Assembly: GCA_030835135.1 (NCBI GenBank)
Contig: JAUQWO010000075.1
Coordinates: 461,330-525,329, forward strand
Length of the DNA: 64,000 bases
Reading direction: 5' to 3'
DNA from: Bacteroidota bacterium
GTDB taxonomy: Bacteria > Bacteroidota > Ignavibacteria > UBA10030 > UBA6906
The notes beneath the pieces are model-generated. The model did no database searches. It was not told where the DNA came from and was given only the letters and a program-made list of their open reading frames with translations. Of the stretch, positions 7,865-16,391 are shown piece after piece. Made by a program: the position numbers and the translations under genes. Each line of letters opens with the position of its first letter. Within the stretch, counting starts at the first letter, position 1.

Positions 7865-10300
7865 ATGGCGTCAGCATTCTTTCGCCGGCATGCCGTGCTC
7901 ATGACGGCTGGCATCGCCGGCTTGATCGTGTTCATCTGGAGCCTCCCCCGCGTGGCACCGGGAGCATCGTTCGACTTTTCCCTCAGCCGCACCGCGGTCA
8001 TGGAGCGTGGCGCGGAGTACCTCACCGGACTCGGGTTCGATGCCACCGGACTTCACCAGGATGCATGGGTGGAATTCGACGTCACGACCCATACAGCGCT
8101 CCAGGAGCAATGGGGGATGGAGCGTGCGAATGCATTGTTCCGCGGCGATACGAGCGCCAGCCATGAATGGGCCCTGAGTTGGTACGACCGGTCGGCCACG
8201 CAAAGCCAGTCCGTGCGCACCTACCGCGTATGGCTGAGCCCCCGGGGCCGGCCCCTCGGATTCGAATACCAGGTGCCGGATACGCTCCGGCTTCCATCGA
8301 TCGACCATGAATCTGCCCGCGCTCTTGCGAAGGACTTCCTCGAGCGCGCACACGTGTCGGTGGAGGGCTTCCGCCAGCTCACCGATTCCGATGTGAAGCA
8401 GCTGAACCGCATCGACCACAAGTTCGTGTGGGTGAAGACGCAGGACCCGTTGGAATCCACCGTCTCGGTGCGGGTCCAGGGAGACCGTATCGGCGGCTTC
8501 CGCATGTCGTATGCTCCGGCAGGCAATGCCCAGCGGGTGATCCTGGATGCATTCACACTGCTGACCTTCGTGTATGCTGCCTCGACAGGTGTGCTCTTCT
8601 TTCTCTTCTTCTACATCGTGATCCTCTTCCTCAGGAAGTATCACGAAGGTGAGGTGGGAGTGAGCACCGCGCTGCTGGTGTTCGCCGGGGTCTATGGTGC
8701 GGCAGTGCTGGCAACGATCAACGGGTTCCCCTCGTCCGCCTCCCACCTGGTCATCGGGGACATGAACAAGGCCAACACCCGCCTCGTGATGGTCGGTATG
8801 CAGGTGCTGGTCGTCCAGGTCTTCTTCGGCATTCTCGCGTTCACCGCCTGGAGCGTCGGGGAATCGTCTGCCCGATCCGTTGCTCCCACCAAACTCGCCG
8901 GTGTGGACAGCGCGTTGTTCCGGCAGTATTTCACGCGCGACCTGGGCAGGGGAATCCTCCTTGGCTATGCCTGGGCGGGCGTGGTGCTCGGCGTCCTCGC
9001 GGCGTTCGTGCTCGCCATGTCTGGCAGGCCCGGATTCTCCATCATGGCAGGATCGCTGGAAGGGATCCCGGAGTCCTATCTGCCCGCTCTTCAACCGGTC
9101 TTCGGGTCGTTCGCGACGGCCGTCCTCACCGAAGTGGTCTTCCGTGTCTTCTTCCTGAACTACGTCCGTGAGAAGACCCGGCGCGATTGGCCGGGGATCC
9201 TTCTCTCGACGGCACTCTGGACCGCGGCAGGCTCGATGATCTGGGGCCCGCCGCTGGGATCATTCGGGCCGGTATCGGGGTTCCTCTCGATGGCCGTGTA
9301 TGGCCTCCTCCTGGCGTATCTCCACCTGCGGTATGACGCTGTGACCGCGATCGTCGCGAACTTCGGAATGGGCGCCCTTGCTGCGGCCGTGCCGATGCTT
9401 GTGTCGACAGGAGGGTACGGCAGTACCATGGGTCTGCTGTTCGCCGTCGCCATGGCTGTGCCGGTGGTCGTCGGGATCATCGGCGTGGTCCGGAACCGGG
9501 CATTCGCCTTCACAGGTCAGACCCGGCCGACGCACATCCAGCGGATCAGCGAACGTGAACGCATGGAGAAGGAACTGGAGATCGCCCGTAACGTGCAGAT
9601 CAGCCTGCTGCCGAAGGCCCAACCGCAGGTAGGCGGCTTCGACATCGCCGGGATCTGCATCCCCGCGAAAGAGGTCGGAGGCGATTACTACGATTTCGTG
9701 TCGCTGCCCGACAACCGCATCGGTATCGCGCTCGGCGACGTGTCGGGCAAGGGGGTCCCGGCGGCCATCTACATGACCCTCACCAAAGGCATCCTGCAAT
9801 CCCACGCCGAGGAGGGGATCTCGCCGCGCTCGGTGCTCATCAAGGTCAACAGCCTGATGTACCGCACGATCGAACGGAATTCCTTCGTGAGTATGTTCTA
9901 CGCCATCCTCGACGTGAGCAACAGGAAGATCCGGTATGCACGTGCCGGCCAGTGTCCGGTGATCCTCATTCAGGGCGCAGGCGGCGAGGGGACCTCCGTG
10001 TCGCCGCGCGGTATGGCGCTCGGACTCGAGAACGGAACGGTCTTTGATGCCGTGCTCGAAGAGCAGGAGTTGCAGCTTTCTTCCGGTCAGGTACTGGCAT
10101 TCTATACCGATGGATTCACGGAAGCGATGACGGCGACCGGCGAGGAGTTCGGTGAGGACCGGCTCCTGGCATCCATTGCCCGGCATCGCACGCAGCACGC
10201 GTCCGCGCTCATCCAATCCATCTGCGCCGAGGTGGCCGCATTCACCGGCAATGTCCCGCAGCATGACGACATGACACTGGTCGTCGTGCGGGTGTTGTGA
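7865..10300 (+). CDS. Membrane-anchored SpoIIE/RsbU-type PP2C phosphatase with CPBP-like membrane domain
   Basis: An 811-residue protein. It has one N-terminal helix, an extracytoplasmic stretch of about 200 residues, then a multi-helix block (about residues 235-540). That block contains a degenerate CPBP-type motif (TEVVFRVFFLNYV, first Glu of EExxxR replaced by Thr) and a later helix like the CPBP histidine region but without His. A short coiled coil (ISERERMEKELEIARNVQ, about residue 560) leads into the PP2C domain, with metal-binding Asp in GGDYYDF and LGDVSGKGVPAA, YTDGFTE and HDDMTLV. Such phosphatases act on anti-anti-sigma STAS proteins; no partner is encoded here. The ATG at 7865 was chosen; the frame is open upstream but lies inside the channel gene. 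Confidence 0.87.
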   Translation: MASAFFRRHAVLMTAGIAGLIVFIWSLPRVAPGASFDFSLSRTAVMERGAEYLTGLGFDATGLHQDAWVEFDVTTHTALQEQWGMERANALFRGDTSASHEWALSWYDRSATQSQSVRTYRVWLSPRGRPLGFEYQVPDTLRLPSIDHESARALAKDFLERAHVSVEGFRQLTDSDVKQLNRIDHKFVWVKTQDPLESTVSVRVQGDRIGGFRMSYAPAGNAQRVILDAFTLLTFVYAASTGVLFFLFFYIVILFLRKYHEGEVGVSTALLVFAGVYGAAVLATINGFPSSASHLVIGDMNKANTRLVMVGMQVLVVQVFFGILAFTAWSVGESSARSVAPTKLAGVDSALFRQYFTRDLGRGILLGYAWAGVVLGVLAAFVLAMSGRPGFSIMAGSLEGIPESYLPALQPVFGSFATAVLTEVVFRVFFLNYVREKTRRDWPGILLSTALWTAAGSMIWGPPLGSFGPVSGFLSMAVYGLLLAYLHLRYDAVTAIVANFGMGALAAAVPMLVSTGGYGSTMGLLFAVAMAVPVVVGIIGVVRNRAFAFTGQTRPTHIQRISERERMEKELEIARNVQISLLPKAQPQVGGFDIAGICIPAKEVGGDYYDFVSLPDNRIGIALGDVSGKGVPAAIYMTLTKGILQSHAEEGISPRSVLIKVNSLMYRTIERNSFVSMFYAILDVSNRKIRYARAGQCPVILIQGAGGEGTSVSPRGMALGLENGTVFDAVLEEQELQLSSGQVLAFYTDGFTEAMTATGEEFGEDRLLASIARHRTQHASALIQSICAEVAAFTGNVPQHDDMTLVVVRVL

Positions 10301-10325
10301 CCCACTCATCATGAGGAATCCCTCC

Positions 10326-12479
10326 ATGCGTCGTTCGTTCATGCTGCTGATGGCATTGGTCCTGGCATCCTGTCTCTCACTCCCTGTCCTTGCCGACGAG
10401 GGGATGTATCCCGTCACGGACCTGCACGGGATCGATCTCCGTGCGAAGGGCCTGAAGCTCGACGTGAAGGACCTGTACAATCCGGGGGGCGTCAGCCTTA
10501 TCGACGCGATCGTGAACATCGGTGGATGCACGGGATCGTTCGTCTCACCGGATGGACTGATCCTGACCAACCACCATTGCGCGTTCGGGGCGGTCCAGGC
10601 GGCAAGCACTCCGCAACACGACTATGTGACACATGGCTTTCTGGCGAACGACCGGGCATCGGAGATCCGGGCGCGCGGCAATACGGTCCGGATCATCGAT
10701 TCGTACCGCGATGTCTCCGCGGACGTGCTGGGTGCCTTAAAGGAGCAGATGACGCCCGGAGAACGGACGCGCGCGATCACCGCGCGCACGCGGGCGATCG
10801 TGGCCGACGCGGAGGCGGTGCAGCCCGGGAAACGTGCGGAAGTGGCGGAGATGTTCGCCGGCCGCACGTACGTGCTGTTTGTGTACACGTTCCTGCGGGA
10901 TGTCCGCCTCGTGTACGTTCCGCCACGGGGGATCGGGGAGTTCGGTGGGGAAGAGGACAACTGGATGTGGCCGCGGCACACGGGCGATTTCTCGTTCCTG
11001 CGTGCCTATGTGGCGCCTGACGGCTCTCCTGCAGAGTATGCTCCGCAGAACGTTCCGTACCATCCAAAGAAGTTCCTCCGGATCCAGCCGCGGGGTGTTG
11101 CCGAGGAGGACCCGGTGTTCGTTCTCGGCTATCCGGGCAGGACGTTCCGGCACCGGACATCCCACTTCCTGGCGTACGAGCGCGATGGCCGCCTCCCCAT
11201 CGTTGCGGAGCTGTACGAGAACCAGATCGCCACGATGACACGGATGGGGATATCGGATCGCGGTGTGGCGCTGAAGTACGATGCGCGTGTGAAGAGTCTG
11301 GCGAACTCATCGAAGAACTACCGCGGCAAACTCCAGGGACTCCACCGGCTTCCGTTGATCGTGCAGAAACGGGACGAGGAACAGCGGATGCAGGCCTTCA
11401 TCGAGGCCGACCCGGTCATGAAGGCCAGGTACGGTACCATGCTGAAGGAGCTCGGAATGGTGTATGCCGGCCTGACCGACCATGCGCTCGAGGACGCGCT
11501 CTTCGACAATCTGCGCACGAGCTCTGCCGTGTTGTCGCTGGCGGTGACCGTTGTCGAAGGGAACCGGGAGTTGAAGAAGGCGGACCTTCAGAGGGATGCC
11601 CCCTATATGGAAAAGAATCTGGGGAGGACGAAGGACAATGTCAGGCTCTCACTCCAGAATTTCCATGAACCCGTCGACAGGGCTCTCTTCGCGGATCTCC
11701 TGACGCGGATGCGGAAACTCCCCGCGGGTACGGGCGGGATCGTGATGGATTCGGTGTTCCGGTCGATCGATCAGATCGGGGGCATGGAACGATGGCTCGA
11801 TGTGATGTATGGTGGGGCCACGCTCCGGACTCCGGACGCGGTCTTCACGTTGATGGAAGGGCCCGCAGATGTCTGCGAGACCTCGGCCGACCCATTCGTC
11901 CGGCTGGCACGCGCCCTCGCCCCGGTGTTTGCACAACGGAGGGCAGACCGGCAGGAGACCGACGGCACGCTCACGCGCCTGCATGCCGACCTCGTTGCGG
12001 TGAAGATGGCGTTCCAGAAGACGTCCTTCATCCCTGATGCAAATAGTACCATGCGCTTGACCGTGGGCCGGGTGCGCGGCTATGCTCCCGCTGATGCAAC
12101 TGTCTACCGTCCGTTCACGACGCTGCGCGGTGTCGTTGAAAAGACGACGGGTGTTGAACCCTTTACTACTCCCGAGCGGGTGATCGCGCTGTATCGTCAG
12201 GGATTGTTCGGTCGTTTCGTTCTGCCCGAGTCGAAACAGCTGCCGGTGGCGATGCTCTACGACCTCGACACGACCGGTGGCAACTCCGGCAGTCCGGTCA
12301 TGAACGCTGCCGGTGAGGTCATCGGGGTCAATTTCGACCGGACCTTCGAGGCCACCATCAACGATTACGCGTGGAGCGAAGAGTACAGCAGATCGATCGC
12401 GGTCGACATCCGGTATGTTCTCTGGGTTACGGAGATCGTCGGCGGGGCAACGCACATCCTCAGGGAATTGGGGGTCTAG
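10326..12479 (+). CDS. S46-family dipeptidyl-peptidase (DPP7/DPP11-like)
   Basis: S46 enzymes are exported exo-peptidases that release dipeptides from the N-terminus of oligopeptides. The signal peptide is clear (MRRSFMLLMALVLASC to VLADE). The catalytic His is in LILTNHHCAFGAV and Ser in TTGGNSGSPVMN. The mature N-terminus DEGMYP matches the family, where it binds the substrate amino group. Length (717 aa) is normal. The specificity residue, Gly in DPP7 and Arg in DPP11, corresponds to the Arg in VNFDRTFEAT, which suggests preference for Asp/Glu at P1. I chose the ATG at 10326, preceded by AGGA, over the ATG at 10311. Confidence 0.88.
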   Translation: MRRSFMLLMALVLASCLSLPVLADEGMYPVTDLHGIDLRAKGLKLDVKDLYNPGGVSLIDAIVNIGGCTGSFVSPDGLILTNHHCAFGAVQAASTPQHDYVTHGFLANDRASEIRARGNTVRIIDSYRDVSADVLGALKEQMTPGERTRAITARTRAIVADAEAVQPGKRAEVAEMFAGRTYVLFVYTFLRDVRLVYVPPRGIGEFGGEEDNWMWPRHTGDFSFLRAYVAPDGSPAEYAPQNVPYHPKKFLRIQPRGVAEEDPVFVLGYPGRTFRHRTSHFLAYERDGRLPIVAELYENQIATMTRMGISDRGVALKYDARVKSLANSSKNYRGKLQGLHRLPLIVQKRDEEQRMQAFIEADPVMKARYGTMLKELGMVYAGLTDHALEDALFDNLRTSSAVLSLAVTVVEGNRELKKADLQRDAPYMEKNLGRTKDNVRLSLQNFHEPVDRALFADLLTRMRKLPAGTGGIVMDSVFRSIDQIGGMERWLDVMYGGATLRTPDAVFTLMEGPADVCETSADPFVRLARALAPVFAQRRADRQETDGTLTRLHADLVAVKMAFQKTSFIPDANSTMRLTVGRVRGYAPADATVYRPFTTLRGVVEKTTGVEPFTTPERVIALYRQGLFGRFVLPESKQLPVAMLYDLDTTGGNSGSPVMNAAGEVIGVNFDRTFEATINDYAWSEEYSRSIAVDIRYVLWVTEIVGGATHILRELGV

Positions 12480-12485
12480 CCGGTC

Positions 12486-12917
12486 ATGGCGAGGGTCAAA
12501 CTGGACGTGCCTGAACGGTTCTCATTTGCGACCGAGATCCCGGTCCGGATCGGCGACATCAACTATGGCGGACACCTGGGCAATGACGCCGTGTTGGCGA
12601 TCGCGCATGAGGCCCGGCTCCGGTTTCTTCGCTCCATGGGCCATACGGAGCAGGATGTGGCAGGGTCAGGATTGATCATGCTCGATGCGGTCGTGGTCTA
12701 TCGATCGGAAGCATTCCATGGCGACGTCCTGATCGTCGAGGTCGCCCTTGCTGATCCACAAGCCACCGGTTGTGACATCCTGTACAGGATGAGCAATCGG
12801 GAGAGCCGGAAGGAGGTAGCGCGGGTCAAGACCGGCATGGCGTTCTTTGATTACGCACGCCGCAGGGTCGTCCCGATGCCCGGGGCATTCCGCGCACAGT
12901 TCGGGGAGCGGCCCTGA
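12486..12917 (+). CDS. Hotdog-fold acyl-CoA thioesterase (4HBT type)
   Basis: A 143-residue hotdog protein. The active-site helix region reads VRIGDINYGGHLGNDAVLAI, where the Asp/Asn-His cluster is typical of 4HBT/YbgC-like thioesterases, followed by the beta strands of the fold. It begins 6 bases after the S46 peptidase stop, so the two are probably co-transcribed. The acyl substrate is unknown. Confidence 0.8.
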   Translation: MARVKLDVPERFSFATEIPVRIGDINYGGHLGNDAVLAIAHEARLRFLRSMGHTEQDVAGSGLIMLDAVVVYRSEAFHGDVLIVEVALADPQATGCDILYRMSNRESRKEVARVKTGMAFFDYARRRVVPMPGAFRAQFGERP

Positions 12918-12936
12918 TCCGGGCCGCTGCACCGGT

Positions 12937-12992
12937 GAAACAGGCTTCCGCAGGAAGTGGCATTGCCTGGTGGAATCTCAGCCGCCTGTTTC
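12937..12992 (+). promoter_or_regulatory. Nested inverted repeats before the microcompartment operon
   Basis: GAAACAGGC at 12937-12945 is matched by GCCTGTTTC at 12984-12992 (9-bp perfect arms). Inside lie a second hairpin, CTTCC-GCA-GGAAG (12945-12957), and GGCATTGCC (12959-12967). It may terminate the thioesterase transcript, or be a structured 5' leader of the operon whose first gene starts at 13036. There is no long U-run directly after the outer stem, which weakens the terminator reading. No known riboswitch was recognised. Confidence 0.45.
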
Positions 12993-13035
12993 GTAGATTT
13001 CATTACTAACATTGTCTTTCATAGGTGGAACATCC

Positions 13036-13329
13036 ATGGAACTCGGACGCGTTGAAGGTACGGTGGTCTCGACGGCAAAGACCGGCAGGCTCAAGGGGTA
13101 CAAACTCCTCCTTGTGAACCTGATCGGGCCGGACACCTCGGCCGGGAGCAATCATGTGGTTGCCGTGGATGCTATCGGGGCAGGCGAAGGCGAGGTCGTG
13201 ATCGTGGTCCGCGGCAGCTCCGCTCGCCAGGTGGATGATTTTGCGAATGTCCCCACGGACACCAGCATCGTCGCCATCGTCGACTCCATCGAGTACAAAG
13301 GGAAGTCGGTCTTCAGGAAGAACGGCTGA
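13036..13329 (+). CDS. Microcompartment vertex protein 1 (BMC-P, EutN/CcmL family)
   Basis: A 97-residue EutN/CcmL-fold protein; pentamers of this family close the vertices of the icosahedral shell. Family features are MELGRVEGTVVSTAKTGRLK at the start, VDAIGAGEGEVVIVVRGSSA in the middle, and the closing SIVAIVDSIE. The ATG at 13036 is preceded by AGGTGG. It is the first of three consecutive, clearly different BMC-P genes, the number reported for the Planctomycetes-Verrucomicrobia-type (PVM) fucose/rhamnose microcompartment. Confidence 0.9.
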   Translation: MELGRVEGTVVSTAKTGRLKGYKLLLVNLIGPDTSAGSNHVVAVDAIGAGEGEVVIVVRGSSARQVDDFANVPTDTSIVAIVDSIEYKGKSVFRKNG

Positions 13330-13330
13330 C

Positions 13331-13612
13331 ATGAAGCTTGGCAGGGTCACCGGCAAGGTGTGGGCCACGATCAAGGACAAGAAGCTGAACGGTCTGACGC
13401 TCTACACCATGCAGCCGATCGACGAAGCAGGGAAGAACGTCGGCGGAGAGCTTGTGGTCGTGGATACCATTGGCTCCCGCGAAGGCGACACCGTCTTCTG
13501 GGTCGGCGGCGCCGAGGCTACCTTCGCATTTCCTGACCATCAGATCCCCAGTGATGCAAGCATCGTCGGTCTTGTGGACCGGCTGGACGTCGGGTCTGGA
13601 GCGGACGCATGA
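13331..13612 (+). CDS. Microcompartment vertex protein 2 (BMC-P, EutN/CcmL family)
   Basis: A 93-residue second EutN/CcmL-family paralogue: MKLGRVTGKVWATIKDKKLN, then VVVDTIGSREGDTVFWVGG, then SIVGLVDRLDV. Its ATG follows the previous stop by 1 base and its TGA overlaps the third paralogue (ATGA), so the three are translationally linked. Sequence differences between the three suggest distinct vertices rather than simple gene dosage. Confidence 0.9.
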   Translation: MKLGRVTGKVWATIKDKKLNGLTLYTMQPIDEAGKNVGGELVVVDTIGSREGDTVFWVGGAEATFAFPDHQIPSDASIVGLVDRLDVGSGADA

Positions 13613-13893
13613 TCCTCTGCAGGGTGGTCGGCTCCATCGTCTCAACGATCAAACACCCGTCGTACGATCACCAGAAACTCCTGATCGTCAGGCCCGTTGC
13701 GCCCGACGGCACATTGAAGTCCGGAACGATGGTCGCAGTGGATACCGTCGGCGCCGGTGAAGGCAATACCGTTCTTGTCGCCTCTGAAGGTCGTGCAGCC
13801 ATCGAGATCCTCGGATTCTCTGCCCGGCAGCCGCTCCGGAGCGTCGTAGTTGGCATCGTCGATCATCTTGAATCCCGGCAGAAAAAGGTATGA
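13609..13893 (+). CDS. Microcompartment vertex protein 3 (BMC-P, EutN/CcmL family)
   Basis: A 94-residue third EutN/CcmL paralogue: MILCRVVGSIVSTIKHPSYD, VAVDTVGAGEGNTVLVASEG, VVVGIVDHLE. The segment after the first strand (HPSYDHQKLLIVRPV) resembles classical CcmL/EutN more than paralogue 2 does. It ends inside the start of the pduL gene (ATGA overlap). Confidence 0.9.
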   Translation: MILCRVVGSIVSTIKHPSYDHQKLLIVRPVAPDGTLKSGTMVAVDTVGAGEGNTVLVASEGRAAIEILGFSARQPLRSVVVGIVDHLESRQKKV

Positions 13894-14540
13894 CCCCTCA
13901 GGAACTCCGCGCGTACATCGAACAGGCGGTGCGTGATGCATTGGACGGCCGGGGCATCCAGGCGTCCGGCCGGAGCGTGCCGGTGAACATCTCCGCGCGC
14001 CATTGTCACATCCGGCAGGATCATCTCGAGATCCTGTTCGGCCCCGGTGCGCAGCTCACGAAGCTCAAGGATCTTCTGCAGACCGGCGAGTTCGCGGCGA
14101 ATGAGACCGTGACGGTGGTGGGCACCAACCGCCGTGTGTTCGAGCAGGTCCGCATCCTCGGTCCCGTCCGCAAGATCACGCAGGTGGAGCTTTCGTACAC
14201 CGATGGCCGCTTCCTCGGGATGAACCTCCCACCGCGGAATTCCGGCGACATCGCCGGCTCGCATCCCGTGGTGATCATCGGGCCACAGGGCGCACTACAC
14301 CTGTCCGAGGGTTGTATCCGCGCCCTGCGCCATGTGCATATCGGCGAGGATGATGCCGCATCGCTCGGTCTCAAGAACGGACAGATGGTGAGTGTGAAGA
14401 CCACGGGGCCGATGTCGGTCACGTTCAACGAAGTGCTCATCCGCGTCGGGAAGAATGCGAAGCGGGAAATGCACATCGATACGGATGAGGCGAATGCAGC
14501 GGGATTGGGGATGGGTGCCGTCGGAGAACTACAACTCTGA
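13890..14540 (+). CDS. pduL: PduL-type phosphate acyltransferase with encapsulation peptide
   Basis: PduL exchanges CoA and phosphate on an acyl group (acyl-CoA + Pi to acyl-phosphate + CoA) inside microcompartments, regenerating CoA for the aldehyde dehydrogenase. The 216-residue protein shows the metal-binding His motifs VNISARHCHI, ALRHVHI and REMHIDTDEAN. Residues 2-22 form an amphipathic helix (TPQELRAYIEQAVRDALDG) typical of an encapsulation peptide, followed by a short linker. In a lactaldehyde pathway the substrate would be lactoyl-CoA. Confidence 0.92.
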   Translation: MTPQELRAYIEQAVRDALDGRGIQASGRSVPVNISARHCHIRQDHLEILFGPGAQLTKLKDLLQTGEFAANETVTVVGTNRRVFEQVRILGPVRKITQVELSYTDGRFLGMNLPPRNSGDIAGSHPVVIIGPQGALHLSEGCIRALRHVHIGEDDAASLGLKNGQMVSVKTTGPMSVTFNEVLIRVGKNAKREMHIDTDEANAAGLGMGAVGELQL

Positions 14541-14571
14541 ATTCAGATATCGGATATCTGATATCTGAATT
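14540..14571. repeat. Hairpin built from GATATC repeats between pduL and the aldehyde dehydrogenase gene
   Basis: Perfect 12-bp arms AATTCAGATATC (14540-14551) and GATATCTGAATT (14560-14571) surround an 8-base loop that itself contains GATATC, so three GATATC motifs lie at 7-bp spacing; another ATATC follows at 14584. There is no U-run, so it is not an ordinary terminator. It may act as an mRNA processing or stability element tuning enzyme against shell levels, or as a protein-binding site. Confidence 0.7.
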
Positions 14572-14609
14572 GCTTTGCGTTGAGATATCCATGAACTCGG
14601 GAATCGTAC

Positions 14610-16031
14610 GTGATAGACCAGAAAGAAATCAGTGCCATTGTTGAGACCGTCGTCGCACGGTTGAAGGCCGAAGGAAAGGTGGCAGGCGCCACGGCAGCTG
14701 CAGCTCCGGAGTCCGGCGTTTTCCAGCGCATCGAAGATGCTCTCGCTGCCGCCCGCGCCGCACAGCCGGTGTGGGCGGCAACGCCCCGCGCGGTCAAGAC
14801 GAAGGTGATCGATGCGTTGCGGGCGGTGATGCACGCGCATGCCGAAGACTTCGCGCGCCGCGAATGGGAAGAGACCAGCCTTGGTCGCGTGGCGGACAAG
14901 ATCGTGAAGATCCATAATGCCGCAAACGCCACACCGGGACTCGAGGATCTGGAACCGCGCACATGGACCGGCACCAAGGGTCTGGTGGTTGAAGACTACG
15001 CCCCCTATGGCGTCGTGGCTGCCGTGACACCATCCACCCATCCCGTGCCGGTGCTCTTCAACAGTCTGGCGATCATCATCGCTCCCGGCAACGCGGTCGT
15101 GTTCAATGTCCATCCGGCGGCCAAGAGAGTCTCCGCGTATGCCCTTGCGCTGTTCAACAAGGCCATCCGCGAGAATGGCGGGCCCGCGAACCTGGCCACG
15201 ATGGCCGCGGAACCGACGATCGAAAGCGCCAACACGCTGTTCCGCGACAAGTCCGTGCGGCTTATCGGAGCAACGGGTGGTCCCGGACTCGTGAAGGCGG
15301 CGTTTGCCGCAGGGAAGAAGGTGATCGCCGCCGGCCCGGGCAATCCGCCGGTGCTCGTAGATGCGACCGCCGACCTCGATCGCGCGGCACGGCATATCAT
15401 CGATGGCGCCTCCTTCGATAATAATATCCTCTGTATCGCGGAGAAAGAGGCATTCGTGGTGGACGCGGTGTACAACCGTTTCATGGACGCCATGGCGCGG
15501 GCCGGTGCTGTGCGCCTCACGCGCGACCAGGTGAAGGCCCTCGCTGCAAAGGCGTTCCCGAAGAATGACAGGGGCGAGGTGACGACCAGCCGCGACTACG
15601 TCGGCAAGAATGCGTCGGTCCTGGCTCGTGCAGCAGGGCTCGCGGTCGGCGACGATGTGCGTCTGCTCTTCGGGGAGGCGGATTTCGACTGCCTCTTCGT
15701 GCAGGAGGAGCAGATGATGCCCTATATGCCGGTCGTCCGGGTCAAGGACGTGAACGAGGGCATTGCCCTGGCGAAGAAAGCGGAACACCGGTACGGCCAC
15801 ACGGCGATGATCCACTCGAACGACCTCGACACCATCACCCGGTTCGGACAGATCATGAACACGTCCATCACCGTGGTGAATGGCTCGAGCCTTGTCGGGC
15901 TCGGAGGTATGGCGGGGGAAGGCACCTTCTCGCATACCGTCTCCAGTCCCACCGGCGAAGGGGTGTGCACACCGCGGCACTTCGCGCGGATCCGCCGGCT
16001 GGCATTCGGCGGTACACTCAATTTTGTGTAA
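14610..16031 (+). CDS. CoA-acylating aldehyde dehydrogenase of the microcompartment (PduP/EutE-like)
   Basis: It oxidises an aldehyde (probably L-lactaldehyde) with NAD+ and CoA to the acyl-CoA. The 473-residue protein has the ALDH fold with catalytic Cys275 in NNILCIAEKEAF, the NAD-binding region AAGPGNPPVLVDATADLDRA and the EutE/PduP-type ending SHTVSSPTGEGVCTPRHFAR. The N-terminal helix DQKEISAIVETVVARLKAEG followed by an Ala-rich linker is an encapsulation peptide. The start is GTG at 14610, with GGGAA about 8 bases upstream. A nearby ATG at 14591 is out of frame. Confidence 0.92.
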   Translation: MIDQKEISAIVETVVARLKAEGKVAGATAAAAPESGVFQRIEDALAAARAAQPVWAATPRAVKTKVIDALRAVMHAHAEDFARREWEETSLGRVADKIVKIHNAANATPGLEDLEPRTWTGTKGLVVEDYAPYGVVAAVTPSTHPVPVLFNSLAIIIAPGNAVVFNVHPAAKRVSAYALALFNKAIRENGGPANLATMAAEPTIESANTLFRDKSVRLIGATGGPGLVKAAFAAGKKVIAAGPGNPPVLVDATADLDRAARHIIDGASFDNNILCIAEKEAFVVDAVYNRFMDAMARAGAVRLTRDQVKALAAKAFPKNDRGEVTTSRDYVGKNASVLARAAGLAVGDDVRLLFGEADFDCLFVQEEQMMPYMPVVRVKDVNEGIALAKKAEHRYGHTAMIHSNDLDTITRFGQIMNTSITVVNGSSLVGLGGMAGEGTFSHTVSSPTGEGVCTPRHFARIRRLAFGGTLNFV

Positions 16032-16092
16032 GCAGAAACAACGATCAATCGTACTGAAACGATCACAACGCAACATCTAAAGGAGCAGGACA

Positions 16093-16377
16093 ATGGCAAT
16101 GGAAGCACTTGGTATGATCGAGACCCGCGGTATGGTCGGTGCCATCGAAGCAGCGGATGCGATGGTGAAGGCTGCACGGGTACAGATGGTGGGTAAGGTC
16201 CTCGTCGGCGGCGGTCTGGTCACGGTCTTCGTGCGCGGCGATGTGGCGGCGTGCAAGGCTGCCACGGATGCAGGCGCGGCGGCGGCCCAGCGCGTGGGCG
16301 AGCTCGTGAGCTCCCATGTGATCCCGCGTCCGCACGACGACATCGAATCCATTCTGCCCACGCGGTCTGACAAATAA
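16093..16377 (+). CDS. Microcompartment shell hexamer protein (BMC-H, PduA/EutM-like)
   Basis: A 94-residue canonical BMC domain: [39 protein letters not shown] and a short tail. It forms the hexagonal shell facets. The pore loop reads VGGGLV where PduA has a GSG pore. A strong AAAGGAG SD lies 6-12 bases before the ATG, fitting the high copy number needed for facets. It is the only BMC-H in the window and no tandem-domain BMC-T is present, so the shell may be built from one hexamer plus three pentamers. Confidence 0.95.
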   Translation: MAMEALGMIETRGMVGAIEAADAMVKAARVQMVGKVLVGGGLVTVFVRGDVAACKAATDAGAAAAQRVGELVSSHVIPRPHDDIESILPTRSDK

Positions 16378-16391
16378 GAAGGAACACCCGG

